From an uncultured Acidobacteriaceae bacterium (GTDB taxonomy: Bacteria > Acidobacteriota > Terriglobia > Terriglobales > Acidobacteriaceae), in the NCBI GenBank assembly GCA_903828675.1, contig CAIKND010000121.1, positions 62,001-126,000 of the forward strand: DNA of 64,000 nt. The letters are read 5' to 3'. The position numbers were made by a program, and so were the translations under genes. Numbering within the stretch: position 1 is the stretch's first letter; the number at the start of each line of letters is the position of its first letter. Below the pieces are notes generated by a model, which was given only the letters and a program-made list of their open reading frames with translations, was not told the DNA's origin and did no database searches. This document shows positions 55,619 through 64,000 of this stretch, in pieces.

Positions 55619-55763
55619 ACCAGAAAGTGAACCTAGCGGATCATGCCGCGGGCCGCGTGTCCAGATCAAGGTTTTCGAGTAGACAAAGGCGGATCTCTGC
55701 CCCCTGATTAATCTTGCTCCTCGTTACGTGCAGTTTGCCATTGCCGCTTTGAATTATCAGGGG

Positions 55764-55809
55764 CAGCCTGAAGTACAATTCCAACAACCTTTCATGGGGG
55801 ACCGACTCT
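55764..55809 (+). promoter_or_regulatory. Promoter/leader duplicated with that of the 54251 gene
   Basis: Starts at the TACAATTCCA -10-like box (about 55774), and the leader into GTG-TAC-TGC matches the reverse complement of 54250-54290 across the leader and into the coding start. Shared promoter and start region indicate duplication of the gene 5' ends. The -10 assignment is a guess. Confidence 0.45.
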
Positions 55810-57003
55810 GTGTACTGCCCAAATTGCGCATGTGAGCTACCCGCAGTAGCGAGATTTTGCGTTCGGTGCGGGGCGCCGACCGGGGTCAGTCCTGTTGCCG
55901 CCGCGGAACCTCCAATTTCGAAGCCGCAACCGCCGGCTCGGGCGGATGGACCAGAACATCTGCGAGACCATGCGTACTGCGGAAGATGCGGTGCCAGGAT
56001 TACCGGGGGAAATGAGTTCTGCCGCGCTTGTGGCAATCCGCGGCATATTGACGATGTGCATTTGCCAGTAGCCACGCCCACCCATTCAACACCTAGTGAT
56101 GTGCGAGTAGTTGCTTCGCAGAATGTTCACAAGTACTCCGTTAAGGAAAGAGAACAGCTTTCGCTCAGCAGTGACCAGTCTGAGCTGGAATCTGTGACGA
56201 GTCAAGACAAACCTACGCAACCGAGAGACGAAAAAAGGCCGCTTGTTTCTCGGGAATCGTGGATCGTGTGCTCGATCCTCAGTTTATTGGCGGCAATAAG
56301 TAATGCCAGCAAGAGTGGAGCGACAGGCTCGGGAGAGTTCGTTCCCTTCGCCATCGGAGGATTCATCGGCGCTCTAATCCTGTTTGCAGGCAGTTGGGCG
56401 GTCATGGTCTTGGTCTTCCGTTGGATCTCTGGCTGGATTTCCCGAATGCGCCACAAGCATCCCACTCCCCATTCTGCGAATCAGCAGACCCGCCACGTCT
56501 CTTCGCCGTCTATGAAGAAACCCCGACTACGTGCGTACTGGCTTGTGCCTGTTGCGTTGGTTGCTCTCATTCTCATCTGGGCTTTCGGTGGCAATGACAC
56601 GCATTTTGTGACCGGGCCGGCCGCATCGTCGGAGATAGTCTCCCACATCAAGGTTACCGGGACTCTGCCTGACGTGGTGGTTCTCGATGGTTCGAACGAG
56701 GCCCCCAACGAGAGGTATCGTTTCGGAGGGCACGTATTTAATGATTCAAGGAGTGAGATTTCGTTTATCAGAATGAGAATTCGTATCTTCGCTTGCGGAG
56801 CTACTCCACAGCCCGAAGATACTCCCTTGACTCAAGAGGAACGATCTAGTTGCACTGAAGTAGGCGAGAGTGTCAGGGAGGTGTACGCGCGTATCGGACC
56901 AGGGGAAACCGGAGACTTTGGGAACTTCTATTTCCCAAAGCGTCCGCGGAATTATGGTTGGGATTTCAAGATCCTCAAGGTCGAAACCCCTTCGGGCGGC
57001 TAG
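55810..57003 (+). CDS. Double zinc-ribbon membrane protein, paralogue of 53064-54251
   Basis: 397 aa, GTG start (GTGTACTGCCC). Ribbons CPNCACELP...FCVRCG and YCGRCGARITGGNEFCRACG are nearly the same as in the leftward paralogue; the linker and the rest differ. Hydrophobic segments at about residues 150-175, 185-210 and 240-260 suggest three membrane helices, then an extracytoplasmic domain with VTGTLPDVVVLDGSNEAP and several Cys (ACGATPQ, RSSCTEV). Together with the adjacent protease gene these could form one envelope unit; inference. Confidence 0.65.
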   Translation: MYCPNCACELPAVARFCVRCGAPTGVSPVAAAEPPISKPQPPARADGPEHLRDHAYCGRCGARITGGNEFCRACGNPRHIDDVHLPVATPTHSTPSDVRVVASQNVHKYSVKEREQLSLSSDQSELESVTSQDKPTQPRDEKRPLVSRESWIVCSILSLLAAISNASKSGATGSGEFVPFAIGGFIGALILFAGSWAVMVLVFRWISGWISRMRHKHPTPHSANQQTRHVSSPSMKKPRLRAYWLVPVALVALILIWAFGGNDTHFVTGPAASSEIVSHIKVTGTLPDVVVLDGSNEAPNERYRFGGHVFNDSRSEISFIRMRIRIFACGATPQPEDTPLTQEERSSCTEVGESVREVYARIGPGETGDFGNFYFPKRPRNYGWDFKILKVETPSGG

Positions 57004-57473
57004 CCAGCGAGCTCTTTCGCAAAGACTTGAACGTCCGTGAGGGAAAGGGTGTTGAGAAACGGCCATGCAAGGGAGCCATTACTGACTTCCCGCCCTCCAG
57101 AATCACCTGGTTTTGGAAAGGCGAAACCAGCCGAAAACAGCCTCATAGAACCCGGCAAATTCGGAGGCAGGCCCCGGTAGGCTTTTGGAACGCTTCTGGA
57201 GGGCGGAGCTGTGGAAGAAGGTGAGGACGACATTCTGCCAATTGAAGATTCCGCGGAGGTCAACCGTTCTGATGCGTCGGGGCCCGTTCCGACGTTCCAA
57301 CCGGCAAGGCAGAAAATAACTCCCGTTAAGTCGGCCAGCGTCTCCTGAATTGTTCACTCGCGAACCTTATTTGCTGCCAACTGGGATTCGCATCCATCGA
57401 GTGTTTGAGCTTATTTCCGAGACAAATGCTTGGATTGCTACTGAGTCGGGAATTGAGTGGCGAAGAGGGCTAC
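57004..57473. other. Gene-poor region with right repeat arm
   Basis: About 470 bp between convergent genes. Holds the right arm of the inverted repeat. The open frames across it read as repeat-derived and have no ribosome-binding site, so I call no gene. Confidence 0.4.
57054..57121 (-). repeat. Right arm of 67-bp inverted repeat
   Basis: Reverse complement of 52187-52253 with about 3 mismatches. Together the arms bracket the zinc-ribbon/protease gene group (52490-57003). No obvious target-site duplication seen. Confidence 0.8.
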
Positions 57474-58172
57474 TTACTTGATTTGCAAAGGATAGTAGTA
57501 CGACGCCTGATCCTGTTCGTGGGTCGTGGCTAAAAAATACGCTCCCGCCTTGGCCGCCCGCAGGTCCAGTTCAACCGACACTGATTCGTGGTCGCCATTA
57601 ATCGTCGCCGGCGCGCTTCTCTGGGCTACAACGCCATTTCCATTTTGATCCTGCGTTACGGCCACGGCGTATTGGCCCGGAGGGCTGAAGCGCGGAAGGA
57701 TGATCGTAACCCTAACCACTGCAGCCGGCAGAAACACAGATTGCAGCGAGCCTGGCTGGTTACCTCGGATCGTACCGGCATCCCACAGGTTTACCGCTTC
57801 GGATACAACGGCCACATTCGCCGATGGAAGTTGCCGGTGCATTCCATATCGGGCGACCGTGATGACGACCGCGCCGATCACGGAGCAGAGGACTACAGCG
57901 GTTACGAGTGTCCGCTTTCTCTGGCGCGAGCGATTTTCCTGCCGGAAGACAAGCAGCCTGGTCATGCACGTGGAACAGTTTGCCGCGTGGTCGACTCTCG
58001 GGTCTAGCAAATCGATCCGCTTGGCCTTTCGAGCCAGATCTCGAAGGAAGATTTCGTCAGGACACGGCCCGACAGGCGTCGTTTCGCCGGCAAGCACGCG
58101 CTCCTGATGGCGCTGCACTAGCCATGATTCAATGCGGTCCTCGGCGCGCGAGGGCCTAGACCAACTCAACAT
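57474..58172 (-). CDS. Anti-sigma-like membrane protein with ZAS-type motif
   Basis: 232 aa. N-terminal cytoplasmic part contains HAANCSTC, the H-x3-C-x2-C pattern of zinc-binding anti-sigma (ZAS) domains, then a membrane helix (TLVTAVVLCSVIGAVVITVARYG, about residues 88-110) and an extracytoplasmic beta-rich domain (VRVTIILPRFSPPGQYAVAVTQD). The start overlaps the end of the sigma-like gene by 7 bp, the usual sigma/anti-sigma order. Likely holds its sigma partner until a signal outside the membrane. Inferred from pairing and motif. Confidence 0.7.
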   Translation of the reverse strand: MLSWSRPSRAEDRIESWLVQRHQERVLAGETTPVGPCPDEIFLRDLARKAKRIDLLDPRVDHAANCSTCMTRLLVFRQENRSRQRKRTLVTAVVLCSVIGAVVITVARYGMHRQLPSANVAVVSEAVNLWDAGTIRGNQPGSLQSVFLPAAVVRVTIILPRFSPPGQYAVAVTQDQNGNGVVAQRSAPATINGDHESVSVELDLRAAKAGAYFLATTHEQDQASYYYPLQIK

Positions 58173-58732
58173 TTTGGGGATTCTCCAGGAGGGGAAATAC
58201 TGCGGAGCACCAACCCCAGTTCCCCAAAGTATGCACGACGCACGGCGCTGTGGTCCATCTCAAGTTTTCCACCGATCTCCCGCCACGAATATCCGAGCGC
58301 GCGCCAGTCGAAGATCGATTGTGCCATTGGCGAAAGGCGCGAGAACAACTCATTCGCGTAAGTTCTTTGTTCTGCCTCCGAATGACCGACATGAAGCTGT
58401 TCCATATCGCGCATCGACCCATACGGCAATTCGCGGCTACGCTTCGCCGCAAGCTGCCTGGCGCGACGCCGGATGACGCTCTTGATGCGAGCGGTCAGTT
58501 TTTGTTCCGGAGCATCGATGTGGCGGGCAAGGTATTGGGACGCATTTTGAACGGCGTGGTCCATCAAATCGACTGCGGAGTCGTGGTCATTGAGGTACGT
58601 CCAAGCGCACAGAGAAGCGTATGACCATGCTGCGTGAGCAGCGGCCTCCAACTTCTGATCGGAAGCCGGGTGCCCAGTCGAATAGGCCCAACTCCATGTC
58701 AGCACTTTCCAGTTACTACCATTTGGCGTCAT
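58166..58732 (-). CDS. Sigma-70-like (ECF-type) factor
   Basis: 188 aa. The C-terminal ~50 residues form a sigma region 4-like helix-turn-helix: SRLSPMAQSIFDWRALGYSWREIGGKLEMDHSAVRRAY. The N-terminal part is helical with Arg-rich IKSVIRRRARQLAAKRSREL, where region 2 would lie, but canonical region-2 motifs are weak, so divergence is high. Coupled by overlap to the anti-sigma-like gene downstream. Could alternatively be a sigma-derived DNA-binding protein. Confidence 0.6.
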   Translation of the reverse strand: MTPNGSNWKVLTWSWAYSTGHPASDQKLEAAAHAAWSYASLCAWTYLNDHDSAVDLMDHAVQNASQYLARHIDAPEQKLTARIKSVIRRRARQLAAKRSRELPYGSMRDMEQLHVGHSEAEQRTYANELFSRLSPMAQSIFDWRALGYSWREIGGKLEMDHSAVRRAYFGELGLVLRSISPPGESPKC

Positions 58733-59097
58733 ACGCGTGTGTGGCGCGGGGGGATTGACGACCAGTTAACTCGTAGTATAGACGAGGCTTTTTGTTTTAA
58801 GTTGCGAAAAAATCTCGCATCCTTGCCACAAAGCTCCGTCTGGAGTGCCTTTAGTAGATATAGGGCCTCTTTTGCAGAGTCCCAGGGGAGCAGGACAAGA
58901 TTCCCCGGGATTCGGCAGGTCGGATTGATCCTCAACGCGACGGAAGTGACGTCCGCTTCAGAGCGAGTAACGGCCGTCGCTAGCTGGATGAGACGTCGGC
59001 GGAACGAGCGGGGACTCTCCGGTCTGAAAGTGCCGCACCTTCAACCATGTTCTAATACGAACTTCTTGGCCTTGGGAAGATCCCTATCGAGGCGCGT
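58733..59097. other. Divergent intergenic region
   Basis: About 365 bp between the leftward sigma gene and the rightward DNA-binding protein gene. Probably holds both promoters. No gene supported. Confidence 0.4.
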
Positions 59098-59859
59098 ATG
59101 GCAACTCTCCCCAAATTGCCGGAGCGCTCCCAAGAGTGGAGTGCAGAAGCGATAGCCATGGCTGCTCAGGCCAAAGTGCTTTCTGGATCCAAACTTGAGC
59201 AACTTGTGGTCCGCCTACAGCGCCACAGCGGGCGTCCAAAGGAAGCCTGCTGGCGGTTCATCATCCAGTACGGAATCAAAGGACAGCAAGACCATCGGCG
59301 ATGGACCGAGACCGAGTTCGAGATCGTTCGCGAGGAACTTGTGAAGCGATCGATCGAAGAAGTAGCGAGGAAACTCAATCGGACACCCAAGGCGATCCGA
59401 AACATGCTCAATAGAAACGACCTCAGCTTGCGCGAGATCCGGTGCGACCTGTTTTCAGTGGAGAGCCTTGCAAGTGCCCTCGGGGTCCGAAAAGCAGAGG
59501 TTGTTTTTTGGATTGAACGGGGATGGCTCCAGGCATCCATCGCCTGCCGCGGCAAGCGGAGATCCTACACCATCACGCCTGAAGCGCTGATGAGCTTGTA
59601 CAAGCAGCACCATGGCGATGTATTGAAGCGCGGCATCCCGAATCAGGCCCTCTTCGAGGCGTACGTCCAGTACTGCTTTTCTCCGAAACACACGGTTGGA
59701 GAACAGCTGCTGGATGTCCGGCGGGACAAACGTGAGCGGGCAGCCTACGCGGTTGCAGTTGAGGAAGAGACTTCCGGCAATGATGAGGAGGAGGAAGGCG
59801 ATGAAGGCAATGATGACGATCAAGACGATGATCAACGCTATGGCGTCGCGATGGCGTAA
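59098..59859 (+). CDS. DNA-binding protein with SANT/MYB-like and MerR-like HTH
   Basis: 253 aa. After an N-terminal helical lead comes RRWTETEFEIVREELVKRSIEEVARKLNRTPKAIRNMLNR, a SANT/MYB-like homeodomain-type motif (about 72-110), then LFSVESLASALGVRKAEVVFWIERGWLQA, a MerR/excisionase-like winged HTH (about 120-150). The C-terminal ~25 residues are extremely acidic (Asp/Glu runs). Two DNA-binding motifs plus acidic tail suit a regulator or recombination-directionality factor. Function not established. Confidence 0.65.
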   Translation: MATLPKLPERSQEWSAEAIAMAAQAKVLSGSKLEQLVVRLQRHSGRPKEACWRFIIQYGIKGQQDHRRWTETEFEIVREELVKRSIEEVARKLNRTPKAIRNMLNRNDLSLREIRCDLFSVESLASALGVRKAEVVFWIERGWLQASIACRGKRRSYTITPEALMSLYKQHHGDVLKRGIPNQALFEAYVQYCFSPKHTVGEQLLDVRRDKRERAAYAVAVEEETSGNDEEEEGDEGNDDDQDDDQRYGVAMA

Positions 59860-60103
59860 TCGTGCGACCCAGCAGGAGAAGCAGGGTGCCGGGACGAATG
59901 AAATCTGTCCCCGCTGTGGTGCACAATTTACCTCATCCCGGCTAGCGCTTCGAGAAATGGCCCTCTCTGCCGTTTGCGGAGTCCTGCTGCTCTCAATACT
60001 CCTGCCGGCAGGCTGGATGGCGAAGCAGTGGATCGACCGGCAAGAGGATCGATTCCTCGACCATATGTACTGGCGCGAGCCGCTCGATAGCTGGAGTTTG
60101 TGA
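59828..60103 (+). CDS. Small membrane protein overlapping the preceding gene
   Basis: About 91 aa from ATG 59828 (or 87 aa from 59840). Contains ICPRCGAQF, half a zinc knuckle, then a transmembrane helix (ALSAVCGVLLLSILLPAGWMA) and a short basic/acidic tail. Its start falls within the acidic tail codons of the upstream gene in another frame; no clear ribosome-binding site, so expression is uncertain. Confidence 0.4.
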   Translation: MINAMASRWRNRATQQEKQGAGTNEICPRCGAQFTSSRLALREMALSAVCGVLLLSILLPAGWMAKQWIDRQEDRFLDHMYWREPLDSWSL

Positions 60104-60327
60104 AACATTCAAGCGACGAGTGCCCGAATGCGCGGACAGAATGAGGCAAGGAGCCCGATTGTGTCTTCTTGCTCGCCTCGTGCTGTGGGCAGCAGACCGT
60201 GCCCGATGGTGCTGCGCGACCATTGCCTGAACTGCTCAGTTCGCCCTATTTCGCCTTACCTCAGTAAATTGGAATCGAGAGAAGGTCGACTTAACCTGTG
60301 GGATTTGGCATCTCGGCTGACGAATCT

Positions 60328-62070
60328 TCAAGACAAGATGATCTCGGTCACTTCGGCGTCCGTCTTTTTGATGTGCTCAACCAACCTTGATCCCTGGCTC
60401 TTCGGAACCGCGATGACCAGTAGGCGCTCCGCTCGGGATGCGGCGACGTACAACTTTCGAGCGGCCTCCGCACTCTTTGCTGGTTGCCCTGTTGTGAGAT
60501 AGTCGAGCAAATCTTTGCAGGTTCTGGGGCTCAAGACAACGCATATGCCTGGGAATTCCATCCCTTTAACAGAATGGATGGTCCGCGGGCTCAAATCGGA
60601 CGCCGGTTTACAGGTGAGAACGGCCGACAAGGTTTGATGATTCCGTAGTTTTTGTGCGATTGATCCACTGCTACTCAAGAATGGAGCCAAAAGGTTTCTT
60701 GCTCTTGTTAACCACGCGTCGGCATCTGCGTCATGAGGCGAATCGTATCGAAGTGATTGGAGTAGCTGGAGGACTTCTGGCCGCCAGTCCTCTGCCTTAA
60801 GTGCCTCGGCCCTTACAAATTGATGGTAGGTCTTTGCACCCATCTTGCCGCCCAACTCGATCACGATGGTGTGCAAGGCTTCCATTGCCTCCTTTCTGGC
60901 ATTGATTTCAACTCCGGCATGGAAACCTGTTACCGCGAGAGCGAGCCGTACCGTGCGATCCCCTGAATTTGCATCGACGACCTGTCCAATTGCCTTACAC
61001 GCTGCATCTCTTGCCGAAGAGACCACCGGACATTCGAGAGGCGTCAGCCCGTGGCTTTGCAGGAGGTCGTTGAATTTTTTCCCAATCGAATTCGGGATCG
61101 AATTTCCCGGGAAGTGGAGGACGTGGATCTTTGTTGCGTCGCCCGACAGTGCGCCAAGCGACTGATCTCTCGTTTGCTGCTCCCCAGGCGAGCGAAAGGC
61201 GGCAATTGCCTTGCAAATGTTCGGATTCGACCGGAAGTTGCCGCTCATCGGCAGCTGATTCTGTGGAGCGAATGTTGCGCGAAGAGCAAACAGTTCCTCA
61301 GTTACGCCTCCCCGAAACTCGTATATGGACTGGTGCGGATCGCAAATAACCTTGGTGACAATGCCAGAAGTTCGAAGCCACTTGATGATTTCGATATCAG
61401 CGGGATTGCAATCCTGGGCTTCATCCACCACAATCTCGCGAAAGCGAGCCGCCAACGCGGAAGAGAGTCTAGTAGATATCTGTGGGTCTGTGAGATAGCT
61501 CTTCACGATCGTGCGAACATCGTCGAATCCCACTTCTCCACGCGCGAGAAAACGATCACGACAATGTTTCGCGGCCACCTCATATTTGGCGGTCAATACC
61601 GGTTTGGCGCTTACATCAAAACCGCATTGCTTCGCTTTTTCCGGAATCAGCTTTCCTGTGACTTCATTAAAGTATCCAAGCGGAATTTCCTGTGCCCCGC
61701 TGTAAGGTGTAATAGCGCGCTCTTGCATATCGGGAATGAGTTGCGGTGGCGTGACACAGCCGGGTATTCCGAGGGGCGCGATAAAGAAATGCCAGATGAA
61801 GGTGTCAAAGGTTCCCACATAGTGTGGAAACGGCGGGTTGGGAAGCAGTGCCTCCGACTGTAGCCTCGCTTTCAATTCCGAGATCGCGGCATTTGTAAAC
61901 GAAAGGAAAGCAAGCCCCTGTCCTGATGCGTTATTTTTCAACTCTTGTCGTGCCCGTTCGACATGGACCTGCGTCTTGCCAGCTCCAGGACACGCAGAGG
62001 TGAATGCGCTCTCTTTATGCGCGATGACAGCCTCCTGTTCCGGAGTAGGCTTGAACGGCTTGGGCTTCAT
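60328..62070 (-). CDS. gajB: Gabija GajB-like UvrD-family helicase
   Basis: 580 aa. Superfamily 1 helicase: Walker A TSACPGAGKTQV (24-35), motif Ia SFTNAAISELKARL, motif II VVDEAQD (214-220), motif III with DPHQSIYEFRG, and C-terminal SVKGMEF and YVAASRAERLLVIA motifs. The ATG overlaps the stop of the upstream OLD-type nuclease gene (ATGA). A UvrD-like helicase coupled to a class-2 OLD nuclease is the Gabija arrangement, in which GajA cuts DNA and GajB supports it. Low homology to characterised members cannot be judged here. Confidence 0.8.
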   Translation of the reverse strand: MKPKPFKPTPEQEAVIAHKESAFTSACPGAGKTQVHVERARQELKNNASGQGLAFLSFTNAAISELKARLQSEALLPNPPFPHYVGTFDTFIWHFFIAPLGIPGCVTPPQLIPDMQERAITPYSGAQEIPLGYFNEVTGKLIPEKAKQCGFDVSAKPVLTAKYEVAAKHCRDRFLARGEVGFDDVRTIVKSYLTDPQISTRLSSALAARFREIVVDEAQDCNPADIEIIKWLRTSGIVTKVICDPHQSIYEFRGGVTEELFALRATFAPQNQLPMSGNFRSNPNICKAIAAFRSPGEQQTRDQSLGALSGDATKIHVLHFPGNSIPNSIGKKFNDLLQSHGLTPLECPVVSSARDAACKAIGQVVDANSGDRTVRLALAVTGFHAGVEINARKEAMEALHTIVIELGGKMGAKTYHQFVRAEALKAEDWRPEVLQLLQSLRYDSPHDADADAWLTRARNLLAPFLSSSGSIAQKLRNHQTLSAVLTCKPASDLSPRTIHSVKGMEFPGICVVLSPRTCKDLLDYLTTGQPAKSAEAARKLYVAASRAERLLVIAVPKSQGSRLVEHIKKTDAEVTEIILS

Positions 62071-64000
62071 TGCACGAGCGCCTCGATCGCGGTCTTCAAA
62101 TATCCGGGGACAACGAAATTGGGAGTGTCGCGGATAGATTCAGCAACGAGCTGGGCAAAATCTCCTTTGGGCGTGTCTTTGAACAGGCCCTGAACAGCTG
62201 CAGCTCTCTGGTCGCCACTCAGCGTTACCGCGGCATCCCACTTGGCTTCCGATTTCGGATGGAGCTTTAGGTATGCTTCCCTCAACAATGAGCTATTCCC
62301 TGCGTTGACCAATTCCGTCTCCAGAGAATATGTGTTGATCACGGCTTGGAAGTTTTGCGATGCGCCTAGATTCTTGACGATATCGTCATATGTCGTCTTC
62401 CTGCGCTCGCCTGGAGTGGCCGTGCCCGTAGCCTCATCTGTTCGGTCGCCATCGGTAATGACGACTACACGGTCAGCGATCCGAATGTCGTTGAAGGGTG
62501 TCAGCAGCAATCGCAAGTAGCACTCGAAATCGACACCGTCGATGGGTACAAACACGGCGCTCCGAAAGATACGGAATTTGTCCTGATCGCCCTTGAGGAC
62601 ATGGTTCTTCGCGATTATCGGCAGGAGTAGCGCTTCCGCGATCCCCTCAACCAGCAAGACGCGACCACCGAAAAGGAGCGCAGACTTCGTTACATCAAGG
62701 TAGCGATCCACCTTCCGGCGCTCCGGATCAGAGAGCGCAAGGGCTCTGAGTGGAATGCATCGGGTTGACCGACGGGCCACCGCTGGCAGGGAGGAGGCAG
62801 TCTGATCGGATGGATTTGTATCTTGTACGAAGCCTTCTGTGGGTTCAGAGTCCTCAGGCACTTCTATTCCGGCTGGGGTTGAGTTGGTCTCTATCGCCGT
62901 TGCCGCAGCCGTAGGCTCAACGGTGGTCGGCTCTGCGATCGCTGGAGTAGCTGCCAAGACTGTGGTTTTGCTCGTGGGATCGATTGCCTCTGCATTTTTT
63001 TGCTTCGCGTGGACAGATCGAAAGAACACAAGTCTCTCACTCGACACCCAAGCGGATAAGTTCGGGGAGTGTGTAGCGACAATGACCTGCAACTGCCCAG
63101 CGGGGCCACGATACTTCGCCTTGATCTTTCTCGATTTCTCCGCTTGTTCCTCTAAGAAACAAAGAACTGCTGCTTGAAGTTGAGGATGAAGATGTGCCTC
63201 CGGTTCTTCCACCAAGAACATGGTCAAATCGGCGCTCTTTACCTTTTCCAGTTCGACAGCGATTGTGGCGATGTAAAGAAGATTTGCATAGCCGTGGCCG
63301 GTATAGCGCAAGTCTTCGGGTTCGATTCCGTAATCAGCCAGCTTGAAGCGGAGTTCGCGGGCAATATCGATGAGGCTTTCGTCCGTACTGAAGCCAATTG
63401 ACGAGGCTTGACGGCGGACGCCAGCCGTCAACGCTGCGAGCCCAATATCAACAGCTCCGCCGATGTCCTTTAAGATTTGTTCCCCTGAGGCGCGCTTCAG
63501 TCGTTTGGCGAGCTCGTTGGGATCGACTTCGCCCAGAAAGTGTTGCAAGAGCGCGTAAATTCGAGTTGGGTTACCGGAGGCGAGAGCACGCTTGGCGTCG
63601 CGAAGAGGTGGCAAATACACGTGCCGGATCATGTCTTGGCATCCGGGTTCTGGCGCGGACCTCAGATGGCCTGCCCAGCTTGTCGGACGGACAGGAAGAC
63701 GTTTTTGGGTCTCATCATAGGTTAGGCCGAAGGTCACTTTTTCAAGGGTGTGGTCGGTTACAGCCGAGATCAGTCTTCCTTGCTGTGGGACACTTAGGTC
63801 GGAGAATGTGGCTTGAACCTCAAATTTGGGTTCTGCCCCGCCAAAGCGAATGTCTGAGGACTCACAGTAGATTTCGCGCCGGCCGCTAAGGGGCGTTGTG
63901 ATCAAACGCAGAGCGTCAATGGTATTGCTTTTGCCGCCGTTGTTCTCTCCGACTAGGATCGTCAGATCCTTCCCAAAGCAGATTCGCTCGTCTTCAAACG
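62067..64000 (-). CDS. gajA: Gabija GajA-like OLD nuclease (ATPase-TOPRIM), 5' end beyond window
   Basis: At least 643 residues; frame continues past base 64000, where the visible part already includes ILVGENNGGKSNTIDALR (Walker A), so only a few N-terminal residues are missing. ABC-type ATPase halves: Walker B/signature LVEEPEAHLHPQLQ and THSPNLSAWV. Then a TOPRIM domain with VEGIAEALLLPIIA and ITDGDRTD, acidic metal ligands for nicking or cleavage. Between ATPase and TOPRIM is an unusual ~80-residue Thr/Pro/Ala/Glu-rich low-complexity insert. With GajB coupled downstream, this forms a Gabija-type anti-phage pair. Confidence 0.8.
   Translation of the reverse strand, partial: FEDERICFGKDLTILVGENNGGKSNTIDALRLITTPLSGRREIYCESSDIRFGGAEPKFEVQATFSDLSVPQQGRLISAVTDHTLEKVTFGLTYDETQKRLPVRPTSWAGHLRSAPEPGCQDMIRHVYLPPLRDAKRALASGNPTRIYALLQHFLGEVDPNELAKRLKRASGEQILKDIGGAVDIGLAALTAGVRRQASSIGFSTDESLIDIARELRFKLADYGIEPEDLRYTGHGYANLLYIATIAVELEKVKSADLTMFLVEEPEAHLHPQLQAAVLCFLEEQAEKSRKIKAKYRGPAGQLQVIVATHSPNLSAWVSSERLVFFRSVHAKQKNAEAIDPTSKTTVLAATPAIAEPTTVEPTAAATAIETNSTPAGIEVPEDSEPTEGFVQDTNPSDQTASSLPAVARRSTRCIPLRALALSDPERRKVDRYLDVTKSALLFGGRVLLVEGIAEALLLPIIAKNHVLKGDQDKFRIFRSAVFVPIDGVDFECYLRLLLTPFNDIRIADRVVVITDGDRTDEATGTATPGERRKTTYDDIVKNLGASQNFQAVINTYSLETELVNAGNSSLLREAYLKLHPKSEAKWDAAVTLSGDQRAAAVQGLFKDTPKGDFAQLVAESIRDTPNFVVPGYLKTAIEALVQ

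Noticed and set aside
58634..59155. 173-codon plus-strand open frame across the sigma gene promoter region
   Set aside because: Overlaps two better-supported genes and has no domain or ribosome-binding site.
61051..61863. 270-codon open frame on the plus strand
   Set aside because: Antisense to the GajB-like helicase, which has complete SF1 motifs.
1..64000. tRNA, rRNA, origin of replication, integrase or attachment site
   Set aside because: None found by reading; no cloverleaf, rRNA-like or iteron block was convincing apart from the MITE units.

Overview
The window looks like part of a mobile genetic element (a large plasmid or integrative element) in a GC-rich Gram-negative soil-type bacterium. 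Acidobacteriota is my best guess, from gene style only (many zinc-ribbon membrane proteins, a TPR-CHAT protein, WG repeats, sigma/anti-sigma pair). No rRNA, tRNA, integrase, relaxase or ribosomal gene is present to settle the taxonomy.

Layout. 1-26.7 kb is an element backbone on the + strand: SSB (cut by the left edge), Rad52-like annealing protein, a DUF6094-type DNA methyltransferase, a SNF2-type helicase, a Fis-type regulator, a stand-alone NrdJ-like TSCPD/zinc protein, the PRTRC cassette (C, F, B, ThiF, E) at 14.9-18.9 kb, a translationally coupled MoxR ATPase / DUF3150-like / VWA-metallopeptidase trio, RNase HI and a Gp157-like protein. Minus-strand cargo interrupts it: a HEPN-type protein, a WG-repeat exported protein, two envelope proteins, a PD-(D/E)XK-type protein and a DUF262/HNH restriction-like protein. 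A 280-bp MITE-like element with a 5-bp target duplication sits just before the methyltransferase gene.

26.8-45.9 kb is one co-directional minus-strand defence block of about 19 kb: an XRE-HTH/SNF2 helicase/DUF3883 fusion, an unrecognised coiled-coil protein, a DUF1156 methyltransferase, a DUF499 ATPase, then a giant nuclease-STAND (Avs-like) NTPase with a small overlapping partner. A palindromic operator-like site lies just upstream of the first gene, whose own N-terminus is a repressor-type HTH.

46-60 kb is mixed accessory DNA: a frameshifted HNH nuclease, an SRAP (YedK/HMCES) protein, two small coupled genes, a membrane-anchored TPR-CHAT peptidase coupled to a PDZ-S41 protease, a set of zinc-ribbon membrane proteins including a trypsin-like protease (with a 67-bp inverted repeat outside the set), a sigma/anti-sigma pair and a DNA-binding protein. 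60.3-64 kb is a Gabija-type pair (GajB helicase, GajA OLD nuclease), the latter running off the right edge.

How they may work together (inference): the backbone supplies ssDNA binding, annealing, helicase and clamp-linked functions for element maintenance; PRTRC C/B/ThiF have the hallmarks of a ubiquitin-like tag, E2-like and E1-like enzyme; most minus-strand and right-hand cargo looks like anti-phage or anti-plasmid defence, making the window a defence island on a PRTRC element.
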